The position numbers and the translations under genes were made by a program. Under the pieces are notes generated by a model. It was not told the origin of the DNA. It was given only the letters and a program-made list of their open reading frames with translations, and ran no database searches. A DNA stretch of 24,458 nucleotides from an uncultured Oscillospiraceae bacterium (GTDB taxonomy: Bacteria > Bacillota > Clostridia > Oscillospirales > Ruminococcaceae), in NCBI GenBank assembly GCA_905212515.1, contig CAJMEU010000024.1:1-24458 (forward strand), read 5' to 3'. Of the stretch, positions 20,439 to 24,458 are shown piece after piece (the first letter of the stretch is position 1; each line of letters begins with the position of its first letter).

Positions 20439-21473
20439 ATGAAAAAATGCATGTCCCTCATCCTGGCGCTCGCGTTAATGCTGACGCTGGCCGCCTGCGG
20501 CGGCGCCTCGTCCTCACAGGCGCCCGCATCCACCCCGCCCGCCTCTTCCGCGGCGCCTTCCAGCACCCCGGAAGCCGACCCCTCTGCGGAAGTATTGCCG
20601 CCGAAAAACGGCGACAAGTATGTGATCGGCATCTCCCAGCCCTTCATGGGGCACCCGGTGCGTCAGGCCGGCCAGGTTCTGATCGATGCCTGGGCCGCCG
20701 AACACCCGGATTGCGAGATCATCGTCACCGACGGCCAGCTCAACGCCCAGAAGCAGATCGCCGACTTGGAGGACCTGATGGCCAAAGACGTGGACATCAT
20801 CCTGGTGGCCGCCCATCAGTCCCCCACGCTGGTGCCCATTCTGCAAACGGCTACCGAAGCGGGCTTCCCCGTACTGGCCTTTGACCGCGTGCTGACGGAC
20901 GAATCCGTGCAGATCGGCCGCGTGATCAATGACGAGGTGGCCGGCGGCCGCGTGTGCGGCGAGTTAATGCTGGAAGCCCTGGGCGAAGAGGGCGGCGACA
21001 TCGTCATCCTGATGGGCCCGGCCGGCAACACCGGCGCCGAGTTGCGCCAGCAGGGTTTTGAGGAGGCCACGGAAGGCTCCAAAATCAATGTGGTCGACAT
21101 GCAGGTGGCCGACTTCCAGCGCGTAAAGGCCGTGGAGATCTTCGAAAATCTGCTGCAGGCCAACCCCGATCTGGACGGCGTGTTCTGCCACAATGACGAG
21201 ATGGCGCTGGGCGTATGCCAGGTGCTGGAGGCCGCGGGCCGCGACGACATCAAAGTGGTGGGATACGACGGCCAGAAGGACGCCCTGGAGTCCGTCATGG
21301 CCGGCAAGCTGTACGGCACCGCCCGCAAGGTGGTGGAGTTCCCCTACTCGCTGGATATGGCCTATGAGTACTTGACCACGGGCAAGATCGCGGAGAACGA
21401 CGTGAACCTGCCCCCCATCAAGATCGACGCCAGCACGGTGAACGATTACTACGATCCGGACGCAGTGTTTTAA
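20439..21473 (+). CDS. Sugar ABC transporter substrate-binding lipoprotein, RbsB-type
   Basis: This extracellular sugar-binding protein feeds the RbsAC-like channel. It has 344 residues. The ATG at 20439 has GGAGG eight bases upstream. Residues 1-19 are a signal peptide with lipobox LAAC and lipidated Cys20, followed by an Ala/Ser/Pro linker to about residue 50. The periplasmic-binding-protein fold of the ribose class follows: YVIGISQPFMGHPVRQAGQV, VDIILVAAHQSP, FPVLAFDRVL, DIVILMGPAGNTGAELRQQG, LDGVFCHNDEMALG and IKVVGYDGQ. The Arg and Asp positions expected for pyranose or furanose binding (FDR, NTGAELRQ, ND, YDG) are kept. The substrate is likely a small sugar or polyol. A terminator follows, probably keeping this gene at higher level than those downstream. 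Confidence 0.94.
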   Translation: MKKCMSLILALALMLTLAACGGASSSQAPASTPPASSAAPSSTPEADPSAEVLPPKNGDKYVIGISQPFMGHPVRQAGQVLIDAWAAEHPDCEIIVTDGQLNAQKQIADLEDLMAKDVDIILVAAHQSPTLVPILQTATEAGFPVLAFDRVLTDESVQIGRVINDEVAGGRVCGELMLEALGEEGGDIVILMGPAGNTGAELRQQGFEEATEGSKINVVDMQVADFQRVKAVEIFENLLQANPDLDGVFCHNDEMALGVCQVLEAAGRDDIKVVGYDGQKDALESVMAGKLYGTARKVVEFPYSLDMAYEYLTTGKIAENDVNLPPIKIDASTVNDYYDPDAVF

Positions 21474-21488
21474 ACCGAACGATTCCCC

Positions 21489-21529
21489 AAGCAGCCGCTT
21501 CGCCGGGGGCGGAGCGGCTGCTTCTTTTT
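21489..21529 (+). terminator. Intra-operon terminator after the binding protein
   Basis: AAGCAGCCGCT (21489-21499) pairs with AGCGGCTGCTT (21513-21523), followed by CTTTTTA. Only 27 bases separate it from the next start codon and no promoter fits there, so read-through probably feeds the downstream enzymes. Confidence 0.8.
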
Positions 21530-21556
21530 ACCTGTTCTGTAAAAGGAGGCTTTGCG

Positions 21557-22648
21557 ATGGAGATGCGCACCCTGGCCCGGACCCCGCTTGTGCTGGAGCA
21601 CAACCGCGTGCAGCGGCTGTACACAGGTGGCAAATTGCTCAACTGCTGGCAGGGCCTGCCCGAGGGGGAGGACGGCGTGGATTCGGAGGAATTCCTGCTG
21701 TCCACCACCGAGTATATCGGGTTCGGCCATCCTGCTGAAAACGGCCTGAGCCGCACGGGGCTGCCGGACGGCAGTTACGCCGTGCTGCGTCAGCTAATCG
21801 CGGCCGACCCAGAGGCCTTTTTAGGCGCCGCTTACGCCCCGCTGTGCCACGGCCACTCCGGCGTGCAGGTGCGCGTGGGGGACAGCAACGTGCGTCTGGT
21901 CATCCAGTGCCATCCCACGGCGGAGAAGGCACGTCAGTATTTCCACATCCCCTTCGGCAAGACCGAGGCCTGGGTCATCGCCGGCACCCGGACGGTGAAC
22001 GGCGCCGCGCCGCATTTGTACTGCGGCTTCCGCCCGGGCGTGACGCGCCGGCAGTGGGAAACGCTGTTTCAAAAGCAGGACACGGCGGGGATGCTGGCGT
22101 GCATGTACCGCTTCGAAGTGCAGACGGGCGACGTCATCCTCATTCCGGCCGGCATGCCCCACGCCATGGGCAGCGGCTGTTTGTTCATCGAGATCCACGA
22201 GCCCTGCGACTATACCATCCGCCCCGAGCGGAACTATCTGACCAAGACCCTGACGGATGAGGAGATGCATTACGGCCTGGGCTTTGCCGCCATGCTGGAT
22301 TGCTTCGACTACACCACTTACACCGAAGAGGCGGTGCGCGCGCGCTGTTTCCCCCAGGCTGTGGTGGAACGGCAGGACGCGCAGTCCACTCTGACCAGCC
22401 TGCTGTGTTATAAGGACACGCCCCGCTTCGCGGTGAAGCGCCTTTCGCTACGCGGCCGGGCCGTGCTGCCCGGCTTTGAGGGCCACTTCGCGCTGGTGAC
22501 AGAGCACGGCGGCGTACAGCTGTCTTGGGACGGCGGCACTGCGCGCGTGCCCCAGGGGCGCGGCATATTCGTGCCCGCCAGCGTGCGCGGCCTGACGGCC
22601 GAGGGCGAAGGCGAGCTGCTGCTCACCTATCCGTTCCAGCTGCCTTAA
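21557..22648 (+). CDS. Mannose-6-phosphate isomerase-like cupin (type I PMI family)
   Basis: This 363-residue zinc enzyme probably isomerises an aldose to a ketose. The ATG at 21557 follows AAAAGGAGG at 7 bases. The four zinc ligands of the PMI family are present: Gln117 and His119 (VIQCHPTAEKA), Glu137 (FGKTEAWVI) and His202 (IPAGMPHAMGSG). The C-terminal cupin lobe ends in LTYPFQLP. The N-terminal region differs from ManA. Some PMI relatives act on free pentoses such as L-ribose, so it could supply the FGGY kinase with a ketose; this is inference. It starts the enzyme part of the ABC operon and is followed 25 bases later by an RPE-like gene. True mannose-6-phosphate isomerase activity is possible but fits the neighbours poorly. 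Confidence 0.85.
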   Translation: MEMRTLARTPLVLEHNRVQRLYTGGKLLNCWQGLPEGEDGVDSEEFLLSTTEYIGFGHPAENGLSRTGLPDGSYAVLRQLIAADPEAFLGAAYAPLCHGHSGVQVRVGDSNVRLVIQCHPTAEKARQYFHIPFGKTEAWVIAGTRTVNGAAPHLYCGFRPGVTRRQWETLFQKQDTAGMLACMYRFEVQTGDVILIPAGMPHAMGSGCLFIEIHEPCDYTIRPERNYLTKTLTDEEMHYGLGFAAMLDCFDYTTYTEEAVRARCFPQAVVERQDAQSTLTSLLCYKDTPRFAVKRLSLRGRAVLPGFEGHFALVTEHGGVQLSWDGGTARVPQGRGIFVPASVRGLTAEGEGELLLTYPFQLP

Positions 22649-22673
22649 CATTTGACAACAAGGAGTTCCAACC

Positions 22674-23357
22674 ATGAATTATACGCCTTCGCTGGCCTGC
22701 GCGGACCAGCTTGCCTTGAGCGGGGACATTGCCCAGCTGCTGCAATGCGGCCTGAACACCCTGCATTTTGACATTATGGACGGCCATTATGTGCCCAACC
22801 TGTGTCTCAGCCTGGACACCGCCGCGGCCATCCGTGCGCGCTGGCCGCAGGCGGTGCTGGATGTACACCTGATGACCACCGAGCCGGAGCGGTACATCCC
22901 CCGCCTTCAAGCTGCCGGCGCGGACTATGTCACCTTCCACCGGAGTGCCACGCCCTTCTGCCACCGCGCGGCGGCGGCGATCCATGAGGCGGGCATGAAA
23001 GCGGGTGTCGCCCTCAACCCCAGCGAGGCGCCGGAGGATCTGCTGCCCGTGCTTCCCTATGTGGACCTGGTTCTGGTGATGAGCATCGAGCCCGGCTTTT
23101 CCGGCCAGGCTTTTATCCCCCACAGCCTGGATACCGTGGCCCGCCTGGACCAGATGCGGCGGGAGCGGGGGCTGGATTTCACGATCTCCGTGGACGGCGG
23201 CATTGACGCCGCCGTCGGCCGCGCGCTGAAAGAGGCCGGCGCCGACTGGCTGGTGCTGGGCTACCCGGCCATTTTCCGTCAGCCCGACGGCATCGAACCT
23301 GCTTTCCAGCGTTTTCGCCGCGCCGTGGAAGGGCGCGAGCCTTCATTGAAGGAGTAG
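22674..23357 (+). CDS. Ribulose-phosphate 3-epimerase-like protein
   Basis: RPE-family TIM barrels invert C3 of ketose phosphates such as ribulose-5-phosphate or allulose-6-phosphate. It has 227 residues. The ATG at 22674 follows AAGGAG. The metal and catalytic residues are intact: His31 and Asp33 in LHFDIMDGHYVPN, His65 in LDVHLM, and Asp174 in VDGGI. The MSIEPGFSGQ loop replaces the more usual M-V-N-P-G-F-G-G-Q. The phosphate-site end, commonly G-S-A-I-F, reads LGYPAIF. These changes suggest a relative with its own substrate rather than the housekeeping enzyme. Three bases separate its stop from the TIM-like start, so the pair is coupled. Confidence 0.88.
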   Translation: MNYTPSLACADQLALSGDIAQLLQCGLNTLHFDIMDGHYVPNLCLSLDTAAAIRARWPQAVLDVHLMTTEPERYIPRLQAAGADYVTFHRSATPFCHRAAAAIHEAGMKAGVALNPSEAPEDLLPVLPYVDLVLVMSIEPGFSGQAFIPHSLDTVARLDQMRRERGLDFTISVDGGIDAAVGRALKEAGADWLVLGYPAIFRQPDGIEPAFQRFRRAVEGREPSLKE

Positions 23358-23360
23358 ACC

Positions 23361-24206
23361 ATGAAACACATTTACCTAAATCTGAAGCGGTTCGACGTGC
23401 CGGCGGAGCTGGGGGGCGTGAACCGCCTGGCGCCGGTGGCCGGCTGGGGCCGCGCCATCGTGGAGGGCACCCAGGAAGCCCTCAAGCAGTACGACCCCGC
23501 CCGGGTGGACTTCACCATGTACCTGCCCGAGGCCTACCTGCCGGCCGCAGCCGCGGCCCGCTGTGAAAACAGCCCCGTGCGCCTGGGCTGCCAGGGCGTT
23601 TACCGGGACGACACCGCCCCGGGCGGCAACTTCGGCGCCTTCACCACCAACCGCCCGGCCGCGGCCGCCAAGGCCCTGGGCTGCGAGAGCGTGCTCATCG
23701 GCCACTGCGAGGAGCGGGCCGACAAGCTGGGCATCCTGGCTGAGGCCGGGGTGACGGGCGCGGCTGCGTCTGACGCCGTCAACCGGCTGCTGAACCGGGA
23801 GGTCAAAGCCGCCGTGACCCGCGGGCTGTCGGTGCTGTACTGCATCGGGGAAAAGGCCGAGGAGCAGGAGCGGTGGCAGGAAGTGCTGGGCGCCCAGCTG
23901 GACACGGGCCTTGCGGGCGCGGACAAAAGCCGGGTGGCCATCGCCTACGAGCCGATCTGGAGCATCGGCCCGGGCAAGACGCCGGCGGACAAACCCTACA
24001 TCGAGAAGATCGCCCGCTTCGTGAAACAGCGCACGGGCGGCTTGCCGGTGGCCTACGGCGGCGGCCTGAAGGCCGACAACGCGGCCATGCTGGCCTCCAT
24101 CGAAGAGATCGACGGCGGCCTCATTGCCCTGACGCGCTTTTCCGGCGACATCGGGTTTTACCCCGGGGAATATCTCGAGATCATCCGCCTCTATCTGGGC
24201 GAGTAA
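23361..24206 (+). CDS. Triosephosphate isomerase-like protein (paralogue)
   Basis: TIM-family enzymes isomerise short sugar phosphates. It has 281 residues, longer than the usual 250. The ATG at 23361 follows AAGGAG. The catalytic set is present: Asn7 and Lys9 (YLNLKRF in place of GNWKMN), His115 (IGHCEER in place of IGHSERR) and Glu197 (AYEPIWSIGPGKTP). The loop-7 YGGS is YGGG, and the loop-8 end reads GGLIALTRFSGDIGFYP, unlike the usual G-G-A-S-L. It is therefore probably a pathway-specific relative, comparable in idea to the tetrulose-phosphate isomerases EryH and LerI of erythritol breakdown. It lies between the RPE-like and LarA-like genes in the same operon. A housekeeping TIM is unlikely, since that is normally in the gap-pgk cluster. 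Confidence 0.87.
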   Translation: MKHIYLNLKRFDVPAELGGVNRLAPVAGWGRAIVEGTQEALKQYDPARVDFTMYLPEAYLPAAAAARCENSPVRLGCQGVYRDDTAPGGNFGAFTTNRPAAAAKALGCESVLIGHCEERADKLGILAEAGVTGAAASDAVNRLLNREVKAAVTRGLSVLYCIGEKAEEQERWQEVLGAQLDTGLAGADKSRVAIAYEPIWSIGPGKTPADKPYIEKIARFVKQRTGGLPVAYGGGLKADNAAMLASIEEIDGGLIALTRFSGDIGFYPGEYLEIIRLYLGE

Positions 24207-24217
24207 GGAGTTGCACC

Positions 24218-24458
24218 ATGAAACTAGAATTTGAGTACGGGCACGGCTATATGAGCGCGGAGCTGCCGGAGAATACGGACGTGTTCATCCCGGGGCAGAC
24301 GGTGGCGGACCCGCCGTGCATCGAACAGACCTGGGAGGCGCTGTATGCGGCCACGCTGGACAGCATCCGCCATCCCATCGGCATGCCCACGCTGACCCAG
24401 CTTGCCCACAAGGGCAGCAAGGTGGTGTTCGTCATCCCGGACATCGTCAAGGGCGGCA
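24218..24458 (+). CDS. LarA-like nickel-dependent 2-hydroxyacid racemase/epimerase (partial)
   Basis: Only the first 80 codons are in the window; the family is about 420 residues. The ATG at 24218 follows AAGGAG, 11 bases after the TIM-like stop. The start MKLEFEYGHGYMSAELPENT, the HPIGMPTLTQLAHKGSKVV segment and VIPDIVKGG match the N-terminal domain of LarA proteins, where D-x-V-K-G-G occupies the position of the usual D-x-T-R-P. LarA uses a nickel-pincer cofactor made by LarB, LarC and LarE and racemises lactate; relatives act on other 2-hydroxyacids, including sugar acids. In this operon a sugar-acid or hydroxyacid role is likely. The identification is limited by truncation. Confidence 0.75.
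   Translation, partial: MKLEFEYGHGYMSAELPENTDVFIPGQTVADPPCIEQTWEALYAATLDSIRHPIGMPTLTQLAHKGSKVVFVIPDIVKGG

Noticed and set aside
19517..20647. Minus-strand ORF of 376 codons
   Set aside because: His/Asp-rich shadow of the permease and binding-protein genes.

Overview
This window looks like chromosomal DNA of a GC-rich, spore-forming member of the Clostridia, probably a gut Oscillospirales-type Firmicute. The evidence is an RNase Y gene, a T-box-controlled thrS, a SpoVT sporulation regulator, strong AGGAGG-type ribosome binding sites, sigma-A promoters of the TTGACA-17-TAAAAT type and many intrinsic terminators. No rRNA, tRNA, CRISPR array, transposase or integrase was seen. The species assignment is inference.

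Positions 1-10,400 are mostly housekeeping and envelope genes. In order: the 5' part of rny (minus strand, runs off the left edge); a complete threonine T-box riboswitch, then thrS with a translationally coupled barstar-like gene; a cardiolipin synthase; a GC-rich non-coding stretch with a 78-bp tandem repeat; a family 2 glycosyltransferase; an acidic protein with perfect 11-residue repeats; a degenerate LCP-family membrane protein; a 47-residue small protein; a lipoprotein; and an AT-rich HTH-plus-membrane-helix gene broken at a run of seven A. A spoVT gene with a candidate sporulation promoter follows (10,465-10,998).

Positions 11,136-24,458 form one large carbohydrate-use locus that continues past the right edge. 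It has three transcription units around a LacI-type regulator. (i) Minus: lacI, FGGY sugar kinase, deoC; divergent plus: an AraD-like epimerase/aldolase. (ii) Minus: transketolase N-half, transketolase C-half, RpiB-like isomerase. (iii) Plus: ABC ATPase, permease, sugar-binding lipoprotein, leaky terminator, mannose-6-phosphate-isomerase-like cupin, ribulose-phosphate-3-epimerase-like, triosephosphate-isomerase-like, LarA-like (partial). The araD-like, transketolase and ABC promoters each carry a 14-bp operator close to TGAAAACGTTTTCA just downstream of the -10 box, so they look like one regulon.

The probable logic is: import by the ABC system; aldose-ketose isomerisation (cupin PMI-like); phosphorylation (FGGY kinase); epimerisation (AraD-like, RPE-like); isomerisation of short sugar phosphates (RpiB-like, TIM-like); then carbon-carbon bond cleavage or transfer (split transketolase, DeoC). 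Several enzymes depart from their families at residues that set substrate choice: RpiB-like lacks the ring-opening His, AraD-like has a changed phosphate pocket, and TIM-like and RPE-like have changed phosphate loops. The usual AraA, XylA and RbsK enzymes are absent from the window. This points to an unusual pentose, tetrose or branched sugar, and it is the best candidate here for an undescribed system. The substrate cannot be fixed from sequence alone.
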